This document shows positions 26,369 through 40,020 of a stretch of 64,000 nucleotides of DNA, one piece after another. Source of the DNA: Theropithecus gelada (lineage: Eukaryota > Chordata > Mammalia > Primates > Cercopithecidae); NCBI RefSeq assembly GCF_003255815.1, contig NC_037673.1:155605639-155669638 (forward strand), in the 5' to 3' direction. The translations under genes were made by a program, and so were the position numbers. A model generated the notes under the pieces. That model searched no databases, was not told where the DNA came from, and worked only from the letters and a program-made list of their open reading frames with translations. Position 1 is the stretch's first letter. Each line of letters opens with the position of its first letter.

Positions 26369-27973
26369 TATGTAGCCAAACCTGATGCGGGTCCATAGTT
26401 CTTCAAACTAACTTTCCATCCTGTGAGGGGACTTCAGCCAATAGTACACTCAAGACTATTAAAAGTGATATTTTCAGATATTACTAATAGATCAGAATAC
26501 TTATGAATGAGAAGCACATTAAAAACAGGTGGGGAAAATCTCAGTAGCTTACCTCTAGAAAACAATAAATAATTGCCAGCAGCATGACTGTCTGATATTC
26601 AGGTGGAGTAAAAAAGAGCTTTAGTCAAATCATGGTTGCTTCAGGAAGGTGGAGGAGGGAACAACCTTTTGACCATTAGAAAAGTTACCCAGCTGGGCTC
26701 CTGATTCCTCGGCATGCACCAGCAGAGTCTAAGTCGCGTGCACCACCCGGCACAGGCAGAGAATTCACAGCACTGGCAGGGAGCAGCACCACATGAAAAA
26801 GCAGCAGCTGATGTCTTGAAACAAAATATCCTATCATTTTACTTTGATAATTTTCAATTCATCGATTAAAAAAGAAAAGAGAAAAAGTTATTTCAGCCTT
26901 GAAGACGTCATGTCCTGAGCCCCAGTGTTCACACCCTACAGAAGGGCTCTTCCTACCCACACATGGTATCAATATTTAGTCAATTGAGCAGCAAATGAGC
27001 AAAAAAGTTCTTGAGGGATTCTTGATATTGATTAAAAGGGCATTAAAAAAAAAACACCACAACCTTTACATGAACCAAAATTTGAGAATGTTGCCAAAGC
27101 CCCATAAAATATGTATAATGGTGACAGTGTCCAGATTAAAAATGTACATGGGCAACTTGATTACTATTTTCTGTTTTTTTCCCTGCCCTGGCTCTGAAAG
27201 TGTTAAAGAAAACAATAAAAGAACAAGTGAGTGTACAGGGTAGGATTTACTGGCATTTACTTTTAATCTATGGCCCTTCACTCTGTAGCTTATCGGGCCT
27301 CTGTCAGTCCTTTTTCCCCCTTTATATTTCACGAGGAGCCCCCCATGCTGCTACTGAGAGACAGAGCCCAAGTGTCTATGAGCTTTTTGTCAGGTAAAAA
27401 GAGAAGAAAAAGGAAAGGAACAAGAGGAAAAGCAAAGCTAAGAGGCATCTATTAGATGTCACTAGGCTTTTGTATTCATGTCAATGATTCAGGATTAGAG
27501 TATTTGAAATAATCTTATTGAGAGGAATCAAAAGGCCCACCGAGTGAGAGGCTGCTCTGTAGCATATGGCAAAGGCACGAACAATATCTTATTAAAGATG
27601 TGTTGGCTAACACCATTACTTTATATTATATTACAAAACTATTGTGCCTTAAACAGTTAGCAGGATGGTATAGTTACCGAGTGCCATTTTGGAGGTTATT
27701 GTGTAGGATCGAGCTATATAATTTGCCAGCTTGTCTAGTTCAGTCATTACAAGTAGGGTTTAGGGCATGTTTGCAACAGGAACGAAGCACTTCACTTTCA
27801 AAAATAGAAATTCCCAAAGCACATAGAAGACCACTCTGTTCCCACTGAAAGTAGAGTACACCTTTCATAGATGGAACAGGCCAATGGCCTGTTCTTCTCC
27901 AGAATCAGTTTAATTAAGTTTGCATCATTTAACATAAATGACACCCCCTGCCCCACCCATGAAAATGTAACAA

Positions 27974-27998
27974 AGATTTTTTTTTTTTTTTTTTTTTG
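27974..27998. repeat. Poly-T run
   Basis: About 20 consecutive T, with no recognisable retroelement body next to it. Confidence 0.8.
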
Positions 27999-29756
27999 TG
28001 CATGACTCCCCTCCCTTTTAGGAATACATGCACACACACACACATACACAGTCAGCTTCACACTTTAGCAGGATTAGGACAATTAAAATTCTATTATAAT
28101 GAGTACTGTAACATTAAAACCTTCATCTGCTTCTGGACAAAGACTTGTAACTGGAGAAATAGTTTGTAAGGGAGATTTTTCTTCATCTACCCACACCTTT
28201 AAAGGCAGGGAGCAATGAAAGACAAACCTGTACTGTTCACCATATTTCATTGATTGCAATAGGGGTATTGAGGTCACTTTTATATTGTCCTGGACAGTAT
28301 GTAGTTACACGGTTTGTAAAGAGAGGAATGGGATGGGGGGCTGTGAGAAGGAGGAATTAGTGGTCTATTTCAGATAACATCTCATGCAAATTAAAGTGAC
28401 CAAAATATCATCTCTTTATGCAGGAACCTCTAAATGGAGTTTTTAAAATCTGGTCAATTTTTATTAGAGAGTTAACCGGGCACTGGCAGTAGAAGGAAAT
28501 GAGGAAATGAGGGGAATTTATCAATGGAGAGTTACACGGAGAGAGTTTTTTCCCCCATTCTAAGCAGCTTATTTTAGGAAAGTAAAAGCATGTTTAATAT
28601 AGTGATATATTCTCATCACAAAATGATTGTGCATAGTTGCTAATGGGACACACAGGGGACTTTGAACTGCTTTTCTGTATTTATCAAGAACTGTTACAAA
28701 AGCAAAGTTATGATGACGTGGGATTAAAAACCTACACCACGGGCTGACACCCGGGCCATGCTACACATACACACTACTGATTCTCTGAAGCTCCGTTAAA
28801 TACATTTCTTGGAAGTTGCTGCCATTATTTCCTTTACAGGAAAACCACTGTTGTTCATTATACAGTGTCTGCAATAGTGTTATACCATGTAAAAGTACTT
28901 TGCATTATGATACATTGTCAGCATATTTGAAATGCATTTTAATGTATCCTGGTTGTGTATTTGGGAATAGCTGATAGTGAATGGAATATAGACTGCTATT
29001 AGCTTATTGTATTAGTTATTTTCTTATCACAGTAGCAAACTACACACAAATGTATGGGGCTCATCTCATATTCAGAACGGTATTATCTGATATGTGATAA
29101 AATTTAGAATGATACTCATTCACATAAGTCTCATCGCTAATAATCACATGTGAATTCCCACTGAGAAGACAAATGTTTAAACACACTAGGGTTAATAAAC
29201 AGTCTTAAATTCATGCTTAGTGTCAATGCTGGCTTTTCACTTTTGAAACAATGCAAACCTCTCAAACCAACCAAAAACACAATAATTATCCTGCCTAGGG
29301 CAATTTTAGAGAGTGAATTCCTCCTCCTTTTATTTTAACCAAGCAGTCAAGGTTACAAAATCAGGTGGTACAAAAGGTTTATCAGAACGCTAAGAAATGC
29401 ATTTACACCTCTGGTTCTTCATGCCCCAGACAGCCATTTGCGTATAGTGCAGAATGATTATGCATTGATGGTGGTTGGTCCTTCTGAAAACTGGATGGAG
29501 ACCAAAATGATAAGAGTTGAAAGGGCATTGAAATGAAATCATGAAACTGACTAAAACCCTCATTTGCAACTTTAATACAAGTATGTATTTATGTTCTTGT
29601 TAATTGAGGACTTGATGTGGATGACAAAAAATAAATAAATATTGGAATTTACCTCTGATTATAAAAGACAGAAGAAAGTCATTGATTGTTGAAAGACCCA
29701 GATGCCTCTACAATCCTTGGCAAATATATACCACGCCCGACCCAATGGTAAAAAGT

Positions 29757-29824
29757 ATGTGGGTGGATGGGTGGGTGGGTGGGTGGATGGATGGATGGAT
29801 GGATGGATAGTTAGATAGATAGAT
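29757..29824. repeat. (GGTG/GGAT)n and (GATA)n tetranucleotide array
   Basis: GGGT units, then GGAT units, then TAGA units. Likely polymorphic. Confidence 0.95.
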
Positions 29825-32800
29825 CTCTTCTAATTCTAAAGTTTTTATATTGTTTTCCTATTATACATATGGGCATATATGTTATATAAATACATTGGGG
29901 TCAATTTAATGAAGAAAATTAGCTTGTTGATAAGACAACACTGCACTTTTCTGAAAAGTCTTACCACAGAATTTATACCTCTTAGAAAAAGAATGAATCT
30001 TCAATAAACTTGTTTATCCAAGCAACCCTAACATGGTTAAGCTTTTCTGTTCATGTGATGTACATCATATAAAATCAACAGGCAAACGGGCATTCTAATA
30101 TTTTCATTACTGAACATTCTATTTCAGATAATCATAAAACAAACCCAATTAGTGTTACCTAAATGGAAGTGATCTAGATGTGGAAGATCTTTAGACAAAT
30201 CTGGAAAAAACAAATATAGGCATTTTTTTCCTTTATAGGAGACCTTTAGATAAGTGTGACCTGAAGTAATTCCAAACAGACTGGGTTTTTCATTTTACAA
30301 AATTTGTGTATTTTTTTATGTCACATGTCAAGGCCTAAATCCCATAGCTCTACATATAGATATAGGAATTCTTAAAAATGGGGGAAAAAGGCATGGTAAT
30401 TCTGTTAACATTACAATAAACAAACTCAAAATTCCTAGAGGTACATAAGTTGACAGGCTTTTAACATCCACATTTTAATTATCGGTTTTGAGGAACCCAA
30501 AACTTGTAGGTTACTGGAGCTACATTATATCCTTTAAAAACTAGGTCTAAGTTCACACCAATAGGAGAACATAATTTGAGATGGAATTTCATCCTTTAGT
30601 ATTTCTATCTACTTAAAAAAAAAAATCCACTTGTTAACAGTTAAGGATTCATTGCACAAGGAATGACGGTCACGTTGTCACCCTTACTTAATGGTTCATT
30701 TCAACAATTGCATTAATTCAAAATTGAAACAAACACACAAACATCAAGCTGCCCCGGATCCCGCCCCACTGCAAATAAGCAACAGAAATCTAGCCAAAAA
30801 CTTCAGGAGTCTGTGTGAAAAGAAGCCTCTAGCATACTTTGGAGAAAGAAATGTTTTTATAAGACTATCTGTATTCATCCATGTCATTGCTCAAAGATAG
30901 TTTAGGAAAATAAAGAGTTTTGGGAAGCAAATCAAGAATGAATGGTCATCCTAACTAGATATGGAATAACAGTCTGTATACTTAATATATTCAGTTTCAA
31001 CATTTATTTAAAAGTTTCCATATAGAAAGTGAAAGATTTTTTAATAGATGCAGAAAAACTGGGTTCCCAATTCAGACTACCCTATGTGACTTTTGTCATT
31101 ATCATCTTTTCTGATTCTTACAAAGTAAACCTAATTAAGAACCTCCCTCATTAGTCTTCCAGAAAAATTAGCACAACTTATGCTAATTACTCCTGCAAAA
31201 TTTAATAAACTCGTTGAAATGGGAATAGTCTAATGAGGTTTTATTTATTGAACTAAGATAACTCCAAGTAAAAAGGTTAGGACACAAGGATATCCAATGT
31301 GGTAATAAAACTCCTATTTATTCAATTTCTAAACATGAAGTTTATTGCAAACCTTTTAAATTGAAATACTAGTTACTCTGTGAATATGTTAAATCAATCT
31401 CCACCTTAATTCAATAACTAGAAGTCATTTTTTGCTTTTTACTTTAACAATAATTACCACACATAGCCCTTTACCTCAAAAATAATGAAATCTGCTGTTA
31501 TTAGTTCCTGGTCATTTGCTATTGAACATAACACATTTGACTTTTCCCATGTCTACGCAGCTCAAATATCTGGATCACTGAGTGCAGGCTGGGTTATGTG
31601 CTTCTTAATCAAGCTATTTGGCATCACACAGAAATGTAACCTGGCATTCAACTCCAGATGTGCGCTTCCTACATTTACAGCATTTTTTCTATAAACTTTT
31701 TTGAAGTGACTTGACAAATTGTCATGATTGTAGAAAGAATTGGGGTCATATTTTTCTTAGTCTGTGCATGCCATAAGGATGAAGTATAATAGAAGCCCCT
31801 TTTCTAAATCACCGTTTGCAACTGCTGATTTTGTTAATTCTACTTTTTTGATAGGATATGCCAGGCTGATGTCCCAAAGTCACTGGTAGCAAATAATACA
31901 GCCAAAATTTAACACAGAAATAGCTTGCCCTGCACGATTGTACTATGACCAGAAAGCCTCTTCTCTCTACCCTATAAATAGTTTTCCTGAATAACCACTG
32001 CTAAAAGTCTTTTGACTGATAAAAATAGCAGTGTTCTCCCAAATTCCGAAGGACATGCAAAGAGAGCTAAAAATTATTGGTGCTCAAAAGTTAACTGCGT
32101 GTTAAAACTATGCTAAATCCTAATGCAAAGATTGCCTGTACTCTCAGCTCTGTAATTGCATATAGTATGCATCTGTTGAAAACAGTTTCTATTGCTACTG
32201 AAGGCAGGCCTCAAAGCCTATTTTTACAAAATATTCAGAGATTCGCATCCATAAATCTGAAAGCAAATCAAACCCTAAGCACGTAACACAGATATTATGC
32301 AATCAGTAATATAGAATCAAATTGGAAACTATGAAATTCAAACACAGTTGCCATCATTTTTTCCCCTTTGCAGCAATATTATGGAATTGAAAAACCTTTT
32401 CTATTTTGCCCTTTCTTGCATAAGTTCTTTTCTTGTTGTTATTCTCTTCTCTCATTGTTAAAAATGGAAGTTTCACGTATCAGCACAGACAGGACTGGAG
32501 CTTTTAAAACCTTTGGCAGCCTGAAGGACAAATAAATTCTGAAAACTCAGATGCAAATAAAAATAGCTAAATGGGGTTTTGCATATCAACTGGCATCATT
32601 GCATGAAAAGATAGTTCATCAGAGACAATGGCAACAGCCAGCGAATAAACATATGCTGTGGGGCTTGTGCACATACACTGAGTTTCAGCTGTTTTTAAAG
32701 TACTTCTATCTGAAGAGACCAAGATTGGATACACACTGTTTTCTACTTTGTCAAACCAAAAGGGAAAAAAAATGAAAAGGATAAATGTCATGAGTAATAT

Positions 32801-33562
32801 CTCCGAAGCCACCAACAGCATAAAGTGCATACTTATTTTGCCTAAATTGTTTGAACTACCCCAGCCAAGAAAAGGTTTTAAGTACCCTTCTGGGACAGAT
32901 GCAAGGCGGCAACAATAGAAGCCACACTAATGCAATCCAGGTAACACAATCCTGTTTCAAAAACAGGGGCCAGGCTAATTACAGTGCTGCTGAGTCAAGT
33001 TTCTTATGCCATCGCAACCCACAGGAACAGGTCAAAATCAAATGTTATTCAAACCACAGTCATATCAACCTTCTATATCAGAGTCACAGCTTCAAACCAA
33101 ATGAAGAACTTAAAAGCTTAACCCATTCACAAGCAAAAAAAAAAAAAAGTGTTTTCATTGAGGGTGGCAAGGTAAGGTTCTTGTCATCATCTAAACCAAA
33201 AGGAACTGCATGGCAGAACAAAATGTTTATAGTTTCAAAGTTTTTGGGGACTATTTGGGCTGATCCTTTGATCAGTACACTTTCTTTTCAACAGAGGAGT
33301 AAGAAAAATGCTTAAAATAACAAATGATATTTTGGAGAGGTAAATTTAAATAAAACAAACCAGCATAAAGGTTAAATTCACTTGTGACCTTATTCATTTG
33401 GAGATTTATGTTCAATCGCAGAAAAAGCAATTATATGAACAGTATATCTGCTTTTGTAGATAAACATGTTATCCTAATTCTATAGGTAGCACACACATCA
33501 CCGTATGTCAAACCTTCTCATCTTTTAACTTTGAATCAAATATACTAATACTTTTATATGGA

Positions 33563-33587
33563 GCAAAAATATATATATATATATATT
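33563..33587. repeat. (AT)n microsatellite
   Basis: Short AT dinucleotide run in intron 6. Confidence 0.85.
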
Positions 33588-34797
33588 AGTGAATATTAGT
33601 GAGGAATATTTAGTTAAAATATCTGATTGAAATGTAACCTTTATAAAGCTACTTGGCAATCAATTGGGTTCAAGCCTGAAGACTCACATAATCCAAAATC
33701 GACAATCAATCTTTTGGTATAAATTATGATGAAGCAAAGTAAACATCTTGTTTTTTGTCATTGTTGTTAACTGGAAAATGATAAAATGAGTCCAAAAAAG
33801 ATAGAAAAAAAGATTTTTTTTCTTTTGTTGTTGTTGTTGTCAAAAATCAATATTGCTGAAATCCAAAAGGGAATTTTTGTTCAACCGTTGATCTCCTCAA
33901 TGAGGGATCGGTCAGTCTTAGAATTGGCAAGACTCTTTTTCCAGCTAGTACAAGATGCTAGCTCTTTTCCTAGCTGACAATTGACAGTATCTATAAACCT
34001 TTCAGGCCATTTAACTCTCAATGAGTAATGCTATGTAACAAATGGTTTATCATACATGTTTCCATACAAAGAATTTCAATAATTAAAATGTAAAATGAAT
34101 ATTTGGAATGCGACTTTGCATAATGCGTGCACACTGACTTGAAATTGCACCGAACAACTAAAACAGATTTATTGTTCTACAGTGATTTACTTGGTCATGT
34201 CAGATTAGTAATATGGATCTGTTTAAAAACACAATAATTAAGACAAGCAGGATAAATTAATCAACTTACAATATAGTCTCATACTGCAATCAAACCCAGC
34301 AAATAACAGTAGAAAATCTTGGTTCACAGATCTCTTTAAACTGCTTTTATGCATAAATAAAACCTTAAAATGTAGATGGATTACGTCCAACAGAACTACT
34401 GTAGCTAAAAGTGATAATGATTCAAACATTTTTCAAATAAAAGTTAAATATTTATAAGCACCCAACCACATTTCATAAATCACAAACTATTATTATTTTA
34501 TTTCTGAAGCTTCCTGGCACAGCATGAGGATTGAGCCACAGAAAGTCAGAAAAGAAAAAATATATTCCTTTAGGAGCATGAATCAGGCAAAAACCGGAGC
34601 AATCCAAGGAACAGGCCTCTAAAAGAACATTCCATATGGCTTTCCCAGGAATCAAAATCGCTCAGTGCAGCATAAGTCAAGACCAACAGGCAAATTTCGG
34701 CCACATGCATTCCTAACCCTCGCCCATGAGCAACACAAGGGCAGGTGTTTCATTATAATGAGGAATAAGAATCCAGTGAAAGAAGAGTGGTCCCTAC

Positions 34798-34866
34798 CTG
34801 TCAATTATCACTGGATCTGAGGGAGTCTCATTTCGGTTGCCACAGCTTTTCTTGTCACAACAGCGG
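34798..34866 (-). CDS. EBF1: EBF1 coding exon 6 (rest of codon 162 to residue 184, two bases of codon 185)
   Basis: The acceptor TTTTGCTCCATAG|C and donor ATTGACAG|GTAGGG bound 69 bases encoding RCCDKKSCGNRNETPSDPVI followed by ID. The first base completes Ser162, and the last two begin Arg185, which continues in exon 7 outside the window. Cys164 and Cys170 complete the zinc knuckle begun in exon 5, so an intron interrupts the metal site. The length is not a multiple of three, and skipping it would shift the frame and remove half the knuckle. It is the last exon before the very long intron 6. Confidence 0.97.
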
Positions 34867-36454
34867 CTATGGAGCAAAAGCGAAAGGATTTAGTACAACC
34901 ATTACAATGTAAAATCATCATTTAGGCAGACAGAAGGCTCAAATTGCTGGGTTGCAAATGCTAGAATTACCACAAAGCCATACCTGGCAATCAACAGATC
35001 CCTGGGACAGAAAATTCTATTTGGGTCACCTATGGGTTAATGGCCAGGCTTAACCTCTCCCTGCTCAGAGAAGGAGGTGGGGGAGAGGGGCTCTCCCAGA
35101 GCCAAGATTGAGAGCCCCAAGATGGGGTCTCCCCATCACTGCCCGCGGTGCTGGCAGAGTTCACTGTGAAGTGCACTATTATTACCTCTACCCAATGAGA
35201 ATATTCGAGGTTGTGGGTGGCTCAAACGTTCTTCCCTCAAGATCACACTAATTGTGTGGAACGCATCAATAATGAAGTATGAGTGATTTCTCCCCCTCCA
35301 GTCATTTTGTATTAAATGGATTCCTTTTTCTTCTCTTTTCTTCTTTATGGGAGGCATTTCCTTCAACCACAGCCTTTCCAAAAATCCTGCAGCTAGAACT
35401 GTTTTCTTTTGAACCATTTTCATGAGAATAAAGGTAAAATACAATAATTAAGACAAGGAAGAGGTAAGATAAAAGAAAGTGGAGATTCACATTCCTCTGG
35501 CTATAAAAGCCTGCTCTGGCCCCCACTTCAGTTTTCTGGGGGCATTATGGACATTGGAAGTAAAGATTAGCACAGCTCTGTGAGAGGATGCTCTTTATAT
35601 TAGAGAAGAAACAGCCTATAGGCTCAAAAAGTACCCTCTACTAAAATCTCCCCCACCAGGTGTGGCTGCCAGTTTTTTAAAAACTGAGATGCCTTCTAAA
35701 GGGTGAACATTTTATGTTTTTGAAAAGTACAGCGATCAACAGAAAACAATCCATCTGAAACTTGTTTGCAAATAAAAACAAGATCTGCACCAGGGGCACA
35801 CTTATAAAAGCAGCGAAGTAGATGGGGAGGGAGGTCCTCCAAAAGTTGTATTTCACCAGGCACCACAAGCAAATATGCACTTCTTGCTCTTACACACACA
35901 CGCGTACACACAAAGAGATACACGCATACATGCACACTTGCAACTTAGTGAATCATACAGCCTACATTTAGAGGGCCGTTGGAGAGAATCAAATATTGAA
36001 CTTCATCTTCAGGACCCAGAAATATACCCCTACGTAGGGAGTCCTTCACCAAAATTGGAAGGTCTCTTTTCTTGCCATAACTATGTCTCTGAGAAGAGAA
36101 TTAGTTTCCACTCTTAGGTGTCTTCTGTTTTTCTTTCATATATTCAGAGAGTAAGAGTAAGAACTGTATCTCCTTTGACAAAGCCTCAGCTAAAACCACT
36201 CTGTCTACCTTATAGCCTTTCACCTTCTGACTCAGAGGGAACTATTTCCTCCAGGCCTGAGTTCTGCTATATACTGCTACTTTTGGGATGGAAAACCCAA
36301 AGTATCTCGATATCTAAGAGACAGATAAAGTAACAAGTAGCTGAAGCAGTGGAAAATACGAGCAGTTGAAATGCATACCAGAAAATACATAAAAATGTAA
36401 CTCCTCCATCCCTGAACTCTGATCCCCTATACCTACATATCATGGGCTTCTCAG

Positions 36455-36600
36455 AATAGTATAGCGGTTAAGAACACTGGTTCTGAAATCTGACAGAGAT
36501 GCCTATGTCAACTTGAGCAAGGTAATTCACCTCACAAGATCTCAGTTTCCTCATCTGTAAAATGGAGCGATTTCAGGACCCGTCTCTAAATGCCAGGGAA
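36455..36600 (+). repeat. MIR SINE
   Basis: Contains GTATAGCGGTTAAGAACACT, TTGAGCAAGGTAATTCACC and TCAGTTTCCTCATCTGTAAA. Confidence 0.85.
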
Positions 36601-36639
36601 CAGGCTTGAGGCAATAAGGGTGTAAAGACTTGGCTTCAT

Positions 36640-37655
36640 GACTGGCCTCACTAAAGCCACAATGAAGCATCATTATCACCCCCTGAACCTACCTCCTTCA
36701 GTCCCCTCCTCCTTCAAGTCCAAGCAAATCTGCCCTGTGCTCTGCAGAAGCAGCAGGTCTCCAAAAGCAGCCCATCAACAGAGCCCACATCTCCTTTACC
36801 CATGGAGGAAAACTGTCAGGTGAGAAAACCTACTTCTCCTTCATTTTCCTTTTCAAAACACCAAGTAGGCAATGCAAGCTGCCCACAGACCTGCCTGGGA
36901 GAAACGTCCTCCAGGAATTCCTCCAACCTGCTTGCTGATAACCATGCACAAGGGTCTGTTTTTCAAGCCTATCTGATTTTCTGCTTCCCCACTACACCAT
37001 CTCCATCCAAGTCCTTGGACTCTGCAGTGGCTGCCTACTTTTCTGTCTCCACTCTGACCGCCTGCAAGAGCCAGAGTGAGCTTTTCCAAATGTCAGTGGT
37101 ACTGTGCCACCTCACCGCCTGAGACCTTTTAATGGCTTTCCACTGCACTTAGAACAAATCCATGACATGACATGATACCAGACCACCTCCCAACCTCCTG
37201 CCCCCTTCCTCCAACTTGCCAAACTCCTACCTCACTGGCCCATTTCAATCCCTCTCAGTTGTGCCCTGTTCAATCTGACCTCAGGCCCAGACCCTGGCCG
37301 ACTCTTGCCTGGCGGGCCTCTCCTCCAACCTTTCCCTAGTTAGCCAACCTTTTCTCACCCTCAGAGCTCAGCCTATAGCTCTTTCCCCAGAGAGGTTTGG
37401 CCTGACACCCCACCTTTAGTCCAAATTAGGTTTTTTCTGTTTTTTTTTTCTTCTAAAAAGCACTTAACACAATGCAAATTATATTTTTACATATATGTTA
37501 TTGTCTTTCTCCCTCTTCCTATTCTTCTCTTCCTTTAACTCATAGACTTCGCAGAGGAAGAAACTATCAATTTTATTTACCTAATGAGCGGCATAAGGCC
37601 CGGGGTAGAACAGAAAAGCTCAAATATTAATTGGTTGAATAAATTAATAATTTTA
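36640..37655 (+). repeat. L2 LINE, about 1 kb of the 3' region
   Basis: Long L2 match in order: GGCTTTCCACTGCACTTAGA, CCAACCTCCTGCCCCCTTC, CCCCAGAGAGGTTTGGCCTG, then AGCACTTAACACAATGCAA and the terminal TTGGTTGAATAAATT. Confidence 0.85.
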
Positions 37656-38200
37656 TGAATGAATGTTATATATTGGGGGGCAAACACAATCCAGAAGAAT
37701 AAAAGGGTGACAGATAAATCCAAACTGACCTTCTGGGCAGGCATTGTTGATGGAAGGAAGGTGCACCCCACCCCACCCCATAGAACAAACCACCTCCCCC
37801 AAGCATGCCACACTAGGCCTGAGATTTTTCCTTTTGACTTAAGCACGGTCGTCATCTAAAAATAAAAATGCCCCTGAGAGCAGCTCGATGAATTGAAGCA
37901 TTCCTTTCTAAGGGACCCAGGGAAATAGGCAGATGCAAGGAGCAGAAGTGTAGAAGGAAAGATAGAAATGAAATGGGGAGAATGAAGAAAAGTACAGAAA
38001 AAAGAATAAAGGGCTGGAGGTCACTCACCACTTACAAAAAATCTTTATGCCAAGTACGAAAAATAAGCCCAATATGTTTCCTGTTTCTTGGGTCACATCA
38101 CTGCATCATATAGTCATTATTCCTGAAATGGGCTATTCCAGCTTCTGTTCTGCACCTCAAAATAGTGTCTGCTACAAAATAATGTCTACAATATGATCCT

Positions 38201-38312
38201 GTTAAATATATATACACACACACACACATATATATGTGTACATACATACATATGGGTGTGTACATATATATATGGATGGGTGTGTACACATACATGTGTA
38301 TACAGAATTCTG
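38201..38312. repeat. TA/CA/TG microsatellite
   Basis: TATATACACACACA, then TATATATGTGTACATACATA and repeated GTGTGTACA units. Internally self-complementary. Confidence 0.9.
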
Positions 38313-38499
38313 TGCAGCATTAAAAAGAATGAAGGTAGGGTTAGAAGCACCAGCACGGAAAGAAATCTACAGTATATTGTGAATTGAGAAAACCAAGTCA
38401 CAGAATACTATTCAGAGTATAGTCCTATTTCTGGGAGAAAAATGAAAGCATGAAAGAGTGAAAGGGAGAGAGGGAGGGGAAGAGATGGTTTTTACACGT

Positions 38500-39112
38500 A
38501 TGGTTCACTCCCTTACTTCATTCAAGTCTCTGCCTAATGTCATGACTTTAGAAATGCCTTCCCTGCCGGGCATGGTGGCTTACACCTATAATCCCAGCAC
38601 TTTGGGAGGCTGAGGTAGGTAGATCACCTGAGGTCAGAAGTTCGAGACCAGCCTGGCCAACATGGCGAAACCCCGTCTCTACTAAAAATACGAAAAAAAA
38701 AAAAAAATTAGCTGGGTGTGGTGGTAAGCACCTGTGATCCCAGCTACTCCGGAGACTGAGGTGGGAGAATCAGTTGAACCTGGAAGATGAAGGTTGCAGT
38801 GTGCCAAGATCGCACCATTGCACACCAGCCTGGGCAACAAGGGTGAAACTCCATCTCAAAACAAAAAAAAAAAGAAATGCCTTCCCTGACTGCCCTAAAG
38901 CACTCTAGCTCCTTATCTGCTTCACTTTTCTTCATAGCACTCACCATGTTGCATTTTATATTCATTTCTCTTTTATTGTCTCTCTCACCTGAATATAAGC
39001 CCCACAAAGACAGTCGTAGACCGTTTTGTTCACCCCTGTATCCTTAGCAACTAGAACTAAGCCTGGCACACAGTAGGCCATCAGGAAATATTTCTTAAAT
39101 GTAGGAACTTCA
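38500..39112 (+). repeat. L2 LINE 3' end, split by the Alu at 38565-38872
   Basis: Left part TCTCTGCCTAATGTCATG with GCCTTCCCTG continues after the Alu as ACTGCCCTAAAGCACTC, CTTCATAGCACTCACCATG, TATAAGCCCCACAAAGACAG and GGCACACAGTAGGCCATCAG. Confidence 0.85.
38565..38872 (+). mobile_element. Alu SINE, full length, with perfect target-site duplication
   Basis: Starts at the CCGGGCATGGTGGCT-type head, carries GGGAGGCTGAGG and CAGCCTGGCCAACATGG, a middle A-rich linker, and ends in an A-rich tail. The 16-base AGAAATGCCTTCCCTG occurs at 38550-38565 and again at 38873-38888. It is inserted into an L2 copy. It lies antisense to EBF1. Confidence 0.96.
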
Positions 39113-39200
39113 AAGAGTTAACCTATAAAGAGTGGAACAGGCAGTGGGGAAGAAAGGAAGATATGCATTTAATTTTTATATTTTTGCAGTGTTTTGCTTT

Positions 39201-39488
39201 TTTTTTTCTTTTTGTACTCCCAGGCTGGAGTGCAGTGGTGTGATCTCAGCTCAGCTCACGGCAGCCTCGACCTCCTGGGGCTCAAGTGATCCTCCCACCT
39301 CGGGCCCTTAAGTAGCTGGGACTACAGGCACATGCCAACGTGCCCAGCTAATTTTGTGTATTTTTTTGGTGGAGGCTGAGTCTCACCATGTTGCCCAGGC
39401 TGGTCTCAAATTCCTGGGCTCAAGCGATCCACCCAGCTTGGCCTCCCAAAGTGCTGGGATTACAGGCGCAAGCCACCACGCCCAGCCT
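39201..39488 (-). mobile_element. Alu SINE (old, probably AluJ-like)
   Basis: Reverse-oriented Alu beginning with a T-run and ending GCCACCACGCCCAGCCT. Flanking 13-base repeats differ by one base (AGTGTTTTGCTTT at 39188-39200, AGTGTTCTGCTTT at 39489-39501), consistent with age. It lies about 330 bases from the oppositely oriented Alu at 38565. Confidence 0.92.
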
Positions 39489-39934
39489 AGTGTTCTGCTT
39501 TATATGGCAATATGCTTTTATATTCAAAATTAAAAATCAACCACAAGTGGTGGAAGGAAAGACTTCTTGTAGACTGAGCTGATATCAAGCCCCCCGTGGC
39601 TTCCTAGAGCCGAGCAGAGCGAGGACCTCTCCTTTGTCGCCACGATGCTCTTTCCTGCCCATGTGAGTTCTCCCTTTTCAGGTGGAACTGCCCATAGTTC
39701 TTCCTGCTAAGCTCAGAAGGACAAAGAGTGGGCACCGACCTCCACTATACACAGGAGAGGCATTAACCAGGAAGGAAAAGCTGAAAGGAGAATGAATTCA
39801 CTCATGTTTAAGGCAGACGAGGGCTCATACTGAAACAATTCCGTAGATGAAACAGATGCAAAAGCACTTAACGGAAAAAGTGACAGTGTTAATAAAAGAA
39901 ATCACAATGATAATTAGGTCCTCATTACTGTGTG

Positions 39935-40020
39935 ACTGATGGACCTTCATCCATTCAAAGCACGATTTTTTAGGCTCCTACTATGCGTGCTGGGCTCTGT
40001 ATCAGGCACAGACTCGGGAT
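39935..40020 (-). repeat. Short MIR/L2-like fragment
   Basis: Contains TCATCCATTCAAAGCACG, GGCTCCTACTATGCGTGCTG and TCAGGCACAGACTC. Confidence 0.45.

Larger units (their letters stand above)
1..34797 (-). other. EBF1: EBF1 intron 6, first 34.8 kb (intron continues outside the window)
   Basis: Starts at donor GTAGGG next to exon 6 and runs beyond the window. It is AT-rich with one Alu, several MIR and L2 relics and microsatellites, listed separately. No EBF1 exon 7 sequence was found. Stretches such as 900-3700, 5000-6500, 10.3-12.7, 19.8-22.3, 26.4-29.7 and 29.9-34.8 kb hold no gene I can support. Small open frames there are short, lack recognisable domains and are treated as chance. Confidence 0.9.

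Noticed and set aside
1..34797. Search for EBF1 exon 7 or other exons in the intron 6 segment
   Set aside because: No sequence for the FFLKFFLKCNQNC segment or later EBF1 residues was found with splice borders.
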